From positions 1 through 6,201 of the forward strand of contig DSAU01000076.1 of assembly GCA_011046315.1 (NCBI GenBank): a stretch of 6,201 bases of DNA, written 5' to 3'. A program made the translations under genes and the position numbers. Position 1 is the first letter of the stretch. Each line of letters opens with the position of its first letter. The DNA is from a bacterium. Lineage in GTDB: Bacteria; Zhuqueibacterota; Zhuqueibacteria; Thermofontimicrobiales; Thermofontimicrobiaceae. Shown here piece by piece: positions 1 through 6,189 of the stretch. The notes below the pieces were generated by a model that saw only the letters and a list, made by a program, of their open reading frames with translations, ran no database searches and had not been told where the DNA came from.

Positions 1-769
1 CTAAAAACCGTCCCCAATAAAAATGTTTTTCATTCGGATCGCTTAACTGGAGTAATTCAAATAATTTTTGTTGTTCATCCGGTATCAGGGCGGCGCGGAA
101 AATCTCTACCATCTCCAACATGCTGATAAATTCGGCGATGGTGTAACTCAAGACCCCTTGCTTCTCCCTGATCTTGGGATTAATTATTTGATTCGGTTCT
201 GTGTAAAAACGAACCCATAGCTGCGACATCCCGAGATTTGCCTGATGGTGTACCGCCCAGGAAAGATAATCACCCATATTAAGATTTCGATGAATCCCGG
301 TCGATGGAATTATTTGCAGGGTTCCCTTAACTTTTGTACCGCCGTAAATGACCAATTCCTGTAACCATTCGCGTAAATATTGTCGCTGGATTGCAACTAA
401 AAAGCGATTTTCATCAACGACAAAACTTCCATAAAAAAACTTTGATGAAGCAGGTTTTTTTATTCGCTGTGGAATTTGGTTTAAATATCCCCAGATAAAG
501 GCGGTGCGTTGAGATTTATGAATCAAGTGTTTTTTTATCACTTGAATTTTTCTGCAAAATTGGCAGTAGCGAACCAGATGATTCGCTTCTTTCACCGATG
601 CATAAACATGGCAGCGTTGACATAAATTACCGATGGCTATCGAGGGGCCTCCGAATTTTAGCGACGATAATAAATTATCCCCCTCCGCGCTTTGTTGAAA
701 TAATTTGAGCGTTGCTAATAGTTCAGTACCTGATCGGCAGCGGAGTAGCCAATCAAATTTTGTCAGCAT
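1..769 (-). CDS. Unrecognised zinc-knuckle protein downstream of the RAMP fusion (partial, C-terminus beyond window)
   Basis: An uninterrupted reading frame of 256 codons begins with ATG at 769 and leaves the left edge without a stop. I do not recognise the family. The visible part has C50-x2-C53 and C69-x2-C72 (CQRC and CQFC), a pattern typical of a structural zinc knuckle or ribbon. A basic stretch follows (about residues 74-106, many Lys/Arg/His), then a mixed alpha/beta part with many aromatic residues. No signal peptide or membrane segment is seen, so it is probably cytoplasmic. The start is well supported: GAGAGG lies 6 nt upstream, and the gene overlaps the end of the RAMP gene by 17 bp, so the two are probably translationally coupled and one operon. 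By context it is likely a subunit, accessory factor or effector of the RAMP complex. Zinc and nucleic-acid binding are inferences. The missing C-terminus may hold the telling domain. Confidence 0.8.
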   Translation of the reverse strand, partial: MLTKFDWLLRCRSGTELLATLKLFQQSAEGDNLLSSLKFGGPSIAIGNLCQRCHVYASVKEANHLVRYCQFCRKIQVIKKHLIHKSQRTAFIWGYLNQIPQRIKKPASSKFFYGSFVVDENRFLVAIQRQYLREWLQELVIYGGTKVKGTLQIIPSTGIHRNLNMGDYLSWAVHHQANLGMSQLWVRFYTEPNQIINPKIREKQGVLSYTIAEFISMLEMVEIFRAALIPDEQQKLFELLQLSDPNEKHFYWGRFL

Positions 770-3700
770 TTAAAGCCTCTCGAAGCAAATCATGGTTTGA
801 AATGACTTGCGGTTCGATCCAATCCGCCACGTTTATCGGTTGATGCCATTTTTGTTCCGGTTGTCCGGTATAGCGTTTTTCCCAATCGATTAAATAGCTG
901 GATTCGGTTAATCTGAGTTTTATACTGCCCATGCCAAGATAGCGAGCCCTTCCCATTTTGTGGGCGAGATTATCTTCCAGTACAATACACCAGATTAATC
1001 TTTGCAACTCTTCTTTTAGCAGATTCCAGAAACGAATGCTAAACCGAAACTTCGCACCCGGCAGGATCGACCGCATAAAGTTGGCTTTTACGGTATCGGG
1101 TTCGAATTCAACAATATCTTCGACGATCGGCGCTAACGGCGCATGGGGAAAATACCTCCAATTCTGTTTAATGTTTTTAATTTTTGCCTGAGCTTTGTCG
1201 ATTTGCTGCCATTGGTTATCAATAAATTGCCAGTTACCGTAAGGATAAGGTACTTTAAGCCAGCTAAGTTGGGGTTGTTCAAATCGGCCAAAATTAAAAC
1301 AGACCCTGCCGGTTAACGCTTGATTTTGACCACTACCTATCCAACCGAATAGGCTGTCAGTGCGATTCAATTGGCCGAGATTGGCGCTTTCGCGATCCGA
1401 ATCGGATGCGATGGTATAAACGTGACGCAGCATTCCTCGAAGAGTTTTGCTGGGGACGGCATAAATTTTTTGATCACCCCGAAGTGAAGCCTCTGGCGAT
1501 GAGAAAGAGAAGAAATCCCATCCGTATACAGTTTCACCATTGATCTGCGATTTGAAAGATGCTTCGCCGCTTTCTTTAATGCTAATTGGGGTGAGAATTT
1601 CACCTTCCAGCGAGAGAATACCACAGTATCCGCCAAAATAGCGATGAGAGATGAACCCCTCGATTCCTTTGGGTGGGGTTTGTGCAATCTTTTTTGAATC
1701 TGACCGTATTGGGTCCAAGGAGTTTAGCCACCCAATGGCTGATTTGCCCTTTAGTGTAACTGATTTCCATAATCCCTTCGTGTCCAATTCTTGCTCAGCG
1801 AAAAGTTTTTTGCTGATGTGGTTGTGTTCCAGGGTAAGCCACTCAATTTCATCAATCTCTGCCTGTGCCCAGCCGAATCCATTGGTTTTTTCGCCGCCAA
1901 TTGGAATATCTCCGCGGAGGAAATCACTAATGATATTTCCCAAAACAGACAGCGCTTGATAATCTCTTTCAGAAACATCTTGTAGATCGATACGCAATTG
2001 AAAACTAAGGTTTTCTCCGTAAGCGTACAAATAATCAGATTTTGCTTCTTCAACCGGTTTGCCGGTAGCTGGATCCATTCGCACGCCATCCATGGCGCAC
2101 CATGAAGATTTTGGCGTTTCAGGGTTGATAAGATAGGCGTCGGAAAAATAAACCAGGGCTCTCTTTCCCTGCGTCCCGTAAAGCCGGTTAATAATGTCCT
2201 GGGTTTGCGATGTTTCTCCCCATAAGGTTTTCAAGACTTGAGAGCTTCGCTTTCGAAAGGCGCCCTTTATCGTGCTGCCGGGGATAAATATCTCCCATTC
2301 GCCATCATTGCTCGAAGGTTTCCATTTTAGCATCCTCATAAAGAGTGTATCATAAGGCTTACCATATTTTTTGGAAATTTCGCGATTAAAAGGACCGCCC
2401 GCTCGGTAATCAATATTAAATGGTTGCGAAAGCTCCTGCCGCGTGCGGTTGCGATAGGATTTTAAAAAATTAATATGATTGCGATCATTAACAATGCTTT
2501 TGTTAAGATTGCGGGGATTGGTTAAAAATCGAAATTGAATGTTTGCATGTGATTCCAAAAATTCCTGCCAGGCAGCGGATTTGATGCCTTCGGGAACGAA
2601 GCTGCGATCGTTCCATTCATTCTCGGTTATCGCTCCGTCGAGAATCATATTTTTTATTTTAAGATGAGCTTCCCGATTTGCTATTTCCAGATCTATCCAG
2701 GCATCGCTTTGGAGTAGCTTTATTTGTTGATCGATCTGTTGGTTGAATCGGGCGAGAATTTTTTGACACTCCGGCGTTAGAATTTCGATGAGTTTGTTTT
2801 CGTTGTTGATTTCGGACTGTAATTGGCTGGCAAGTTTTTTGTCCATTCCCAGATTTTCTGCAAGTTCGTACCAGCTATCCTCGTCGAATTGTTGCAAAGA
2901 CTGTGTTTGTTCCTCTAAAAGTTCAATCACCCGATTACTCAGATTGGCTTTTTTGCCCATTAGTTCGTTTATTTTAACTTCAGCCGCATCTTTACTTGGA
3001 AATCCCTGGCTGCAAATCGGTTCTAATTTTTCGATAATTTTTTTTGATAATGGAAATTTTCCGGTTGCCAATTTGTTTAACGCGGGTTGCGGTAACTGCC
3101 AAACCCGACTTTCTTTTGATGAACTTTCTTGAAGCAATATGGCAATTACTCGGGGAAGATAGCTTGCGAATTTATTTTTCCAAATTTCTGGTGTCATAAT
3201 CGGGCCACCGATAGCCATTTCCAAACGGTGACGAATAGCTTGAGGAAGGTCGCGCAGCGATTGGATAATTTGTTTGCCATCAATGGCGGCGAACGCCGGG
3301 ATGTCAGGATCAATTTTACCCCAATTCCAGCCAACTAAAATCGGATTCATCGCATTAAATTGAAGCTGTAATGATAGATAATTCGCAGAAGATTTGGCTG
3401 GCGAAGACACTGGCTTTGCTGAAAATGGTAGCTCCATCTCCAATCGACAGCGCCCTAATCCTTTGCTCTTCCCGTCGCCGAACCAGAATCTTCCCTGACG
3501 CAATTCTTCAAGTAAATAAAATAGCTTTGACTGGTTATCATTCTGTTTTAAAAGATTGTCATTTACATATATTGCCAAATCGAAATAGGAGTCCCGAAAT
3601 AATGTCTCCATTTTATAATTGGCGTTGGCTTCAGCAGCCCAGCGATCTTCATCCAATTTTATGCCCATGCGAAGGTCAAAAAAGTGATCAGATGGATAAC

Positions 3701-3974
3701 ATTCCCGGCTTAATTTACACTCTACTTTGGTGATTAATTTTTCCGGCATCTGCGCCTGATACAGTCGTTGCCACAATTCATTCAAAAGGCCGACATTTTT
3801 GTCGTCTCGCGATTTCCCGATAAACGAGTCCATCAAAGCTTGCGCAGTGCCAGATATTTCTCCGGCTAAAGAAACTAATTTTTGAGTACCATCGCCATCT
3901 CGCGTGAATAATGTTTTTTTAGCATTTCCACGGTAGATGGGAGACTCTGCGTAAAGTTTTCCTTTAAGTAACAT
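753..3974 (-). CDS. Triple-RAMP (Cas7-like) fusion protein, type III CRISPR-like effector
   Basis: This 1073-residue protein contains at least three RAMP units. Unit 1 (about 1-185) has a degenerate helix motif (AGEISGTA, 37-44), a Csm3-like strand (DLRMGIKLDED, 100-110) and the glycine loop GDGKSKGLGR (166-175). Residues 200-245 look like the start of another RAMP fold (LQFNAMNPILVGW, then IDGKQIIQSLRD). A helical, Gln/Glu/Lys-rich segment follows to about 475. Unit 2 (about 478-715) has IPGSTIKGAFR (564-574), DGVRMDPATGKP (629-640) and GGEKTNGFGW (693-702). Unit 3 (about 775-1022) has AVPSKTLRGMLR (839-850), LFG followed by GRVCFNF (875-895) and GRARYLGMGS (1008-1017). RAMP proteins of this kind form the crRNA-binding backbone of type III complexes, and Csm3-like ones cleave target RNA. 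Units 2 and 3 resemble the large RAMPs found in type III-D loci. The start is supported by AAGAGGA 9 nt upstream. RAMP identity is firm; subtype, guide RNA use and nuclease activity are inferred. Confidence 0.93.
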   Translation of the reverse strand: MLLKGKLYAESPIYRGNAKKTLFTRDGDGTQKLVSLAGEISGTAQALMDSFIGKSRDDKNVGLLNELWQRLYQAQMPEKLITKVECKLSRECYPSDHFFDLRMGIKLDEDRWAAEANANYKMETLFRDSYFDLAIYVNDNLLKQNDNQSKLFYLLEELRQGRFWFGDGKSKGLGRCRLEMELPFSAKPVSSPAKSSANYLSLQLQFNAMNPILVGWNWGKIDPDIPAFAAIDGKQIIQSLRDLPQAIRHRLEMAIGGPIMTPEIWKNKFASYLPRVIAILLQESSSKESRVWQLPQPALNKLATGKFPLSKKIIEKLEPICSQGFPSKDAAEVKINELMGKKANLSNRVIELLEEQTQSLQQFDEDSWYELAENLGMDKKLASQLQSEINNENKLIEILTPECQKILARFNQQIDQQIKLLQSDAWIDLEIANREAHLKIKNMILDGAITENEWNDRSFVPEGIKSAAWQEFLESHANIQFRFLTNPRNLNKSIVNDRNHINFLKSYRNRTRQELSQPFNIDYRAGGPFNREISKKYGKPYDTLFMRMLKWKPSSNDGEWEIFIPGSTIKGAFRKRSSQVLKTLWGETSQTQDIINRLYGTQGKRALVYFSDAYLINPETPKSSWCAMDGVRMDPATGKPVEEAKSDYLYAYGENLSFQLRIDLQDVSERDYQALSVLGNIISDFLRGDIPIGGEKTNGFGWAQAEIDEIEWLTLEHNHISKKLFAEQELDTKGLWKSVTLKGKSAIGWLNSLDPIRSDSKKIAQTPPKGIEGFISHRYFGGYCGILSLEGEILTPISIKESGEASFKSQINGETVYGWDFFSFSSPEASLRGDQKIYAVPSKTLRGMLRHVYTIASDSDRESANLGQLNRTDSLFGWIGSGQNQALTGRVCFNFGRFEQPQLSWLKVPYPYGNWQFIDNQWQQIDKAQAKIKNIKQNWRYFPHAPLAPIVEDIVEFEPDTVKANFMRSILPGAKFRFSIRFWNLLKEELQRLIWCIVLEDNLAHKMGRARYLGMGSIKLRLTESSYLIDWEKRYTGQPEQKWHQPINVADWIEPQVISNHDLLREALNADKI
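776..781 (-). promoter_or_regulatory. Shine-Dalgarno site of the zinc-knuckle gene, inside the RAMP gene
   Basis: The minus strand reads GAGAGG here, 6 nt before the ATG at 769. It lies within the last codons of the RAMP fusion and fixes the start of the next gene in the overlap. A ribosome ending the RAMP gene at 753 would be placed right on this start, as in translational coupling. Confidence 0.7.
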
Positions 3975-3983
3975 AATGTTAAA

Positions 3984-3990
3984 TCCTCTT
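3984..3990 (-). promoter_or_regulatory. Shine-Dalgarno site of the RAMP fusion
   Basis: The minus strand reads AAGAGGA here, with a 9-nt spacer to the ATG at 3974. It decides the start, and the first residues (MLLKGKLYAESPIY) read as the opening beta strand of the first RAMP unit, so no N-terminal part is missing. Confidence 0.75.
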
Positions 3991-4006
3991 TTTTTTAAAT
4001 AATTTT

Positions 4007-4012
4007 GTTATA
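4007..4012 (-). promoter_or_regulatory. Candidate -10 box for the RAMP operon
   Basis: The minus strand reads TATAAC, five of six matches to TATAAT, about 33 nt before the start codon. I find no good -35 hexamer at 16-18 nt upstream (the sequence there is near GCTGAG), so the promoter would need an activator or another sigma factor. Transcription would begin near 4000, leaving a leader of about 26 nt. This is a weak call made by eye in an AT-rich region. Confidence 0.35.
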
Positions 4013-4035
4013 CCACGGGGGTGAATTGGCTCAGC

Positions 4036-4047
4036 GATAATATTATC
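4036..4047. promoter_or_regulatory. Perfect 12-bp palindrome GATAATATTATC, possible operator
   Basis: GATAATATTATC is its own reverse complement and lies in the divergent intergenic region. Its centre is about 41 nt upstream of the start point predicted for the RAMP operon, where a class II activator would bind. A repressor or no function at all is equally possible. AT-rich palindromes of this size can arise by chance, so the call rests mainly on position. Confidence 0.3.
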
Positions 4048-4109
4048 ACTTGTTAATATAATAGGTTAGAATTACAAAGTCAACAAAAAAATTTACCACG
4101 ACAGAATTC

Positions 4110-4123
4110 TTGACTTTTATCAA
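4110..4123 (+). promoter_or_regulatory. FNR/DNR (CRP-family) box TTGAC-N4-ATCAA
   Basis: The sequence TTGAC-TTTT-ATCAA matches the FNR/DNR consensus TTGAT-N4-ATCAA at nine of ten positions. Its centre (4116.5) is 65 nt before the start codon at 4182. If it acts at -41.5, transcription starts near 4158, and the -10 would fall exactly on TAAATT at 4146-4151. The gene behind it encodes a di-iron hemerythrin/PAS protein, a common target of oxygen- or NO-responsive regulators of this family. The same bases also read as a -35 hexamer, TTGACT, 17 nt from TATTTT at 4133-4138, so a plain sigma-70 promoter cannot be excluded. Confidence 0.55.
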
Positions 4124-4145
4124 TGTTTTTATTATTTTAAAATAC

Positions 4146-4151
4146 TAAATT
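4146..4151 (+). promoter_or_regulatory. Candidate -10 box for the DUF438/hemerythrin gene
   Basis: TAAATT matches TATAAT at four of six positions. It is placed as a class II FNR-type promoter would need, given the box at 4110-4123. The rival reading is TATTTT at 4133-4138 with TTGACT at 4110-4115 as the -35. Confidence 0.35.
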
Positions 4152-4168
4152 TGTCAATATATAAACAT

Positions 4169-4174
4169 GAGGGT
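4169..4174 (+). promoter_or_regulatory. Shine-Dalgarno site that sets the start at 4182
   Basis: GAGGGT lies 8 nt before the ATG at 4182. An in-frame ATG at 4167 overlaps this site and has no purine-rich site of its own (the bases before it are AATATATAAAC). The ATG at 4182 is therefore the better start, and the longer reading adds only MRVEN. Confidence 0.75.
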
Positions 4175-4181
4175 AGAAAAT

Positions 4182-5414
4182 ATGAGTGAATTAATTAACA
4201 ACGCTGAGAAAAGAAAACAGCTTTTAAAGCACATGATCCTGCAGCTTCACAAAGGGGAGGCGCCCGAGAGTGTACGCAAGCAATTGATTCGGCTGATGGG
4301 CCAGGTGCCTTATAACGATGTGGTGGCAGTGGAGCAGGAATTAATCGCTGAGGGATTACCACAGGAAGAAGTACTTAAGCTTTGTGATATTCATACCGCC
4401 GCCCTGGATGGCGCCATCGATCTCAGTGGCGCCCGTACTGCGCCGGCAGGGCATCCGGTTCATACATTTAAAGAGGAAAATCGAGCGTTGATGCGGGAAG
4501 TGGATGAGCTGACGACGTTATATGATCAGGCGGAAGGGCTAAAGTCCGATGAAGAAATACCGGAGTTGTTTTTTGAAATCCAGCGCCATTTTAATGCATT
4601 GTCGGATGTGGAAAAGCACTATTTGCGCAAGGAAAATCTGCTGTTTCCATTCCTGGAAAAGCATGGCATTACAGGCCCACCGCAGGTTATGTGGGGCAAG
4701 CATGATGAAGCGCGTGAACTGTTAAAAGCGGCGTTTGAGGCGCTGGGAGAATCGAAAACCATGTCTGTCGATGAAGCGAACACGGTCGTGGAAATGGTTT
4801 TAAAACCGGCTTCAAAAGCGGTTGAAGAGATGATCGGTAAAGAGGAAGAAATTTTATTCCCAATGACACTGGACACTCTGACCGACCAGGAATGGCACGA
4901 AATTTATAACCAGAGCATCGAAATCGGATTTTGTCTTTACGATCCTGATGTGGAATGGAAACCAGAAAATGTCATTGACGAAACAGCAGCAACGCCAGCG
5001 GAGGGCAAAATCCAGTTACCAAGCGGCAGTTTCACTGTGGAAGAGCTGACGAATATTTTAAATACAATCCCTTTTGATCTGACTTTTGTTGACAAAGACG
5101 ACAAGGTTCGGTTTTTCACGCAGGGAAAGGAGCGCATCTTCTCGCGCAATCGTGCCATTCTCGGCAGGGATGTGCAAAAGTGTCATCCGCCGTCCAGTTT
5201 GAATGTTGTCGAACGTATTTTGGATGATTTTAAATCCGGTAAACAGGATCGCTCCGCGTTCTGGATTCAGATGGATGGCAAATTCATCATGATCGAATAT
5301 TTTGCGATGCGCAACGAAAACGGTGAATATCTGGGAACGCTGGAAGTCTCTCAAGATTTGACCGAAAAACGACAGTTGGAAGGTGAACAGCGGTTGCTGG
5401 ATTATTCGAAGTGA
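4182..5414 (+). CDS. DUF438 - hemerythrin HHE - PAS domain protein
   Basis: A 410-residue cytoplasmic protein of a known three-part architecture, full length for the family. Residues about 5-80 form DUF438. A hemerythrin-like four-helix bundle spans about 88-245. Its likely iron ligands lie in HPVH (91-94), H136, HYLRKE (146-151), H174 in WGKHDEAR, and the EEEILFP helix (221-227). Residues about 280-395 form a PAS domain with the family motif KCHPPSS (333-339), then FWIQMDGKFI and GEYLGTLEVSQDLTE. Hemerythrin HHE domains bind a di-iron centre and react with O2 or NO. With a PAS domain this suggests a sensor or a protein of nitrosative and redox stress. No kinase, GGDEF or DNA-binding output domain is present, so it probably signals by protein contact or acts directly on its ligand. 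An FNR-type box lies upstream and a DUF1858/DUF2249 gene downstream. Residue numbers count from the ATG at 4182. Confidence 0.93.
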   Translation: MSELINNAEKRKQLLKHMILQLHKGEAPESVRKQLIRLMGQVPYNDVVAVEQELIAEGLPQEEVLKLCDIHTAALDGAIDLSGARTAPAGHPVHTFKEENRALMREVDELTTLYDQAEGLKSDEEIPELFFEIQRHFNALSDVEKHYLRKENLLFPFLEKHGITGPPQVMWGKHDEARELLKAAFEALGESKTMSVDEANTVVEMVLKPASKAVEEMIGKEEEILFPMTLDTLTDQEWHEIYNQSIEIGFCLYDPDVEWKPENVIDETAATPAEGKIQLPSGSFTVEELTNILNTIPFDLTFVDKDDKVRFFTQGKERIFSRNRAILGRDVQKCHPPSSLNVVERILDDFKSGKQDRSAFWIQMDGKFIMIEYFAMRNENGEYLGTLEVSQDLTEKRQLEGEQRLLDYSK

Positions 5415-5424
5415 TATTTTTTTA

Positions 5425-5454
5425 ACAATGAAAAACACTGAAAGCCACTGAAAA
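5425..5454 (+). repeat. Three tandem 10-bp units (ACAATGAAAA-like)
   Basis: Three consecutive decamers, ACAATGAAAA, ACACTGAAAG and CCACTGAAAA, share the pattern NCANTGAAAN. They make up the left arm of the larger inverted repeat. Dispersed intergenic elements made of short CACTGAAA-like units occur in several bacterial genomes, but whether this is one copy of such a family cannot be seen from a single window. Confidence 0.7.
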
Positions 5455-5519
5455 TTCAAATGAGGAAAGAAGAATTTTATTGAATAACGTTTTATTTTCA
5501 GTGGCTTTGGTGATTTTCA
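5429..5519. repeat. Long imperfect inverted repeat (hairpin) between the two plus-strand genes
   Basis: The left arm (5429-5455) and right arm (5494-5519) are reverse complements at about 24 of 27 positions, with a perfect 15-bp core (AAAGCCACTGAAAAT at 5441-5455 against 5494-5508). The loop is 38 nt and has a small internal match, ATTCAA with TTGAAT. In RNA this would form a long stem between the hemerythrin and DUF1858 genes. It could be a transcription terminator or attenuator, an mRNA-stabilising stem, or a REP/MITE-like element. No clear T-run follows the right arm, so a classic intrinsic terminator is not the best reading. Confidence 0.8.
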
Positions 5520-5543
5520 ATTTTAAATAAAGAAAATTTTTCT

Positions 5544-5550
5544 GAAAGGA
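5544..5550 (+). promoter_or_regulatory. Shine-Dalgarno site of the DUF1858/DUF2249 gene
   Basis: GAAAGGA lies 6 nt before the ATG at 5557 and fixes this start. It sits just after the right arm of the inverted repeat, so a stem formed in the mRNA would end about 25 nt before it. Confidence 0.7.
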
Positions 5551-5556
5551 AAAAAA

Positions 5557-6090
5557 ATGTACGCCAAAAAGGAAAAAGCCCAAATTACTCCGGAAACCAA
5601 AATTAGCCAACTATTGGATTCCTATCCCGAACTGGAGGAGACACTGATTGAAATCACGCCGACGTTCAAAAAATTGAAAAATCCGGTGCTGCGCAAAACT
5701 ATCGCTAAAATTACCACGTTACGTCAAGCAGCGAAAATTGGAGAGGTACCACTGGGTGATGTGATCAATCGGTTGAGAAGTGCGGTTGGAATCGGTGAAT
5801 ATTTTGATTCGCAAGAGGCAAGCGAAGACGTCTCAGAATCGAAACCTGCATGGTTTGATGAAAGCAAAATCGTGAAAACAGTGGATGCGCGTCCGATGCT
5901 TGACAGAGGAGAAGAACCGGTGTCATTTGTTTTAAAAGAACTTAAAGAATTGAGAGAAAAACAAATATTGGAATTGATCAATTCTTTTGTGCCGGCGCCC
6001 TTAATTGATAGAGCAAAAAAGCTCGGTTTTAAAATCTGGACGCAACAGGAACCAGGAACTGTAAAAACATATTTTGTTTTGTTAAAATAA
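5557..6090 (+). CDS. DUF1858 - DUF2249 domain protein
   Basis: A 177-residue soluble protein with two small domains. Residues about 8-78 match DUF1858 of the longer type: ITPETKISQLL, then YPELEETLIEITPTFKKLKNP and VLRKTIAKITTLRQAA, ending in the helix with NRLRSAVG. An acidic linker (about 82-104) leads to a DUF2249/SirA-like domain (about 105-177), seen in VDARPMLDRGEEP, the conserved helix before ILELINSFVPAPLI, and a closing strand YFVLLK. No cysteine is present, so the thiol chemistry known for some DUF1858 and TusA-like proteins is ruled out here. Genes of this make-up often stand beside DUF438/hemerythrin genes, as here, which suggests a shared role in NO, O2 or redox response; the exact function is unknown. 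The 142-bp gap contains a large hairpin, so co-transcription with the upstream gene is possible but not proven. Confidence 0.9.
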   Translation: MYAKKEKAQITPETKISQLLDSYPELEETLIEITPTFKKLKNPVLRKTIAKITTLRQAAKIGEVPLGDVINRLRSAVGIGEYFDSQEASEDVSESKPAWFDESKIVKTVDARPMLDRGEEPVSFVLKELKELREKQILELINSFVPAPLIDRAKKLGFKIWTQQEPGTVKTYFVLLK

Positions 6091-6160
6091 TCGAAGATGT
6101 AATCCCTCAGTTATTGGTAAAATAAAATAGCACAATCATACTGATTTTTTCAGAAAGTAC

Positions 6161-6189
6161 TTGCATTCCATTTATAAATTCCTTATATT
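6161..6189 (+). promoter_or_regulatory. Likely promoter reading out of the right edge
   Basis: TTGCAT (6161-6166) and TATATT (6184-6189, five of six matches to TATAAT) are separated by 17 bp, with an AT-rich spacer. Transcription would start near 6196 and serve a gene beyond the window. The rest of the stretch after 6090 shows no gene and no convincing terminator. Confidence 0.45.

Noticed and set aside
1651..1959. Plus-strand open frames inside the RAMP gene (for example 1651-1959, 2788-3132, 3371-3733)
   Set aside because: They lie wholly opposite a gene with clear RAMP motifs, have no ribosome binding sites, and their translations show no domain-like pattern.
3975..4166. CRISPR repeats or a tracr-like RNA next to the RAMP gene
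   Set aside because: No direct repeat of 25-40 bp with regular spacing is visible here or elsewhere in the window; the region is just AT-rich promoter sequence.
4167..4181. Upstream in-frame ATG at 4167 as start of the hemerythrin/PAS gene
   Set aside because: It has no ribosome binding site of its own and overlaps the GAGGGT that serves the ATG at 4182.
5507..5520. Second FNR-like box (TTGGT-N4-TTCAA) before the DUF1858 gene
   Set aside because: It has two mismatches, lies inside the inverted repeat, and would place the transcription start almost on the ATG, after the Shine-Dalgarno site.
6141..6153. CTGA-N5-TCAG as a terminator or operator after the last gene
   Set aside because: The stem is only 4 bp, has no G+C-rich core and no T-run after it.
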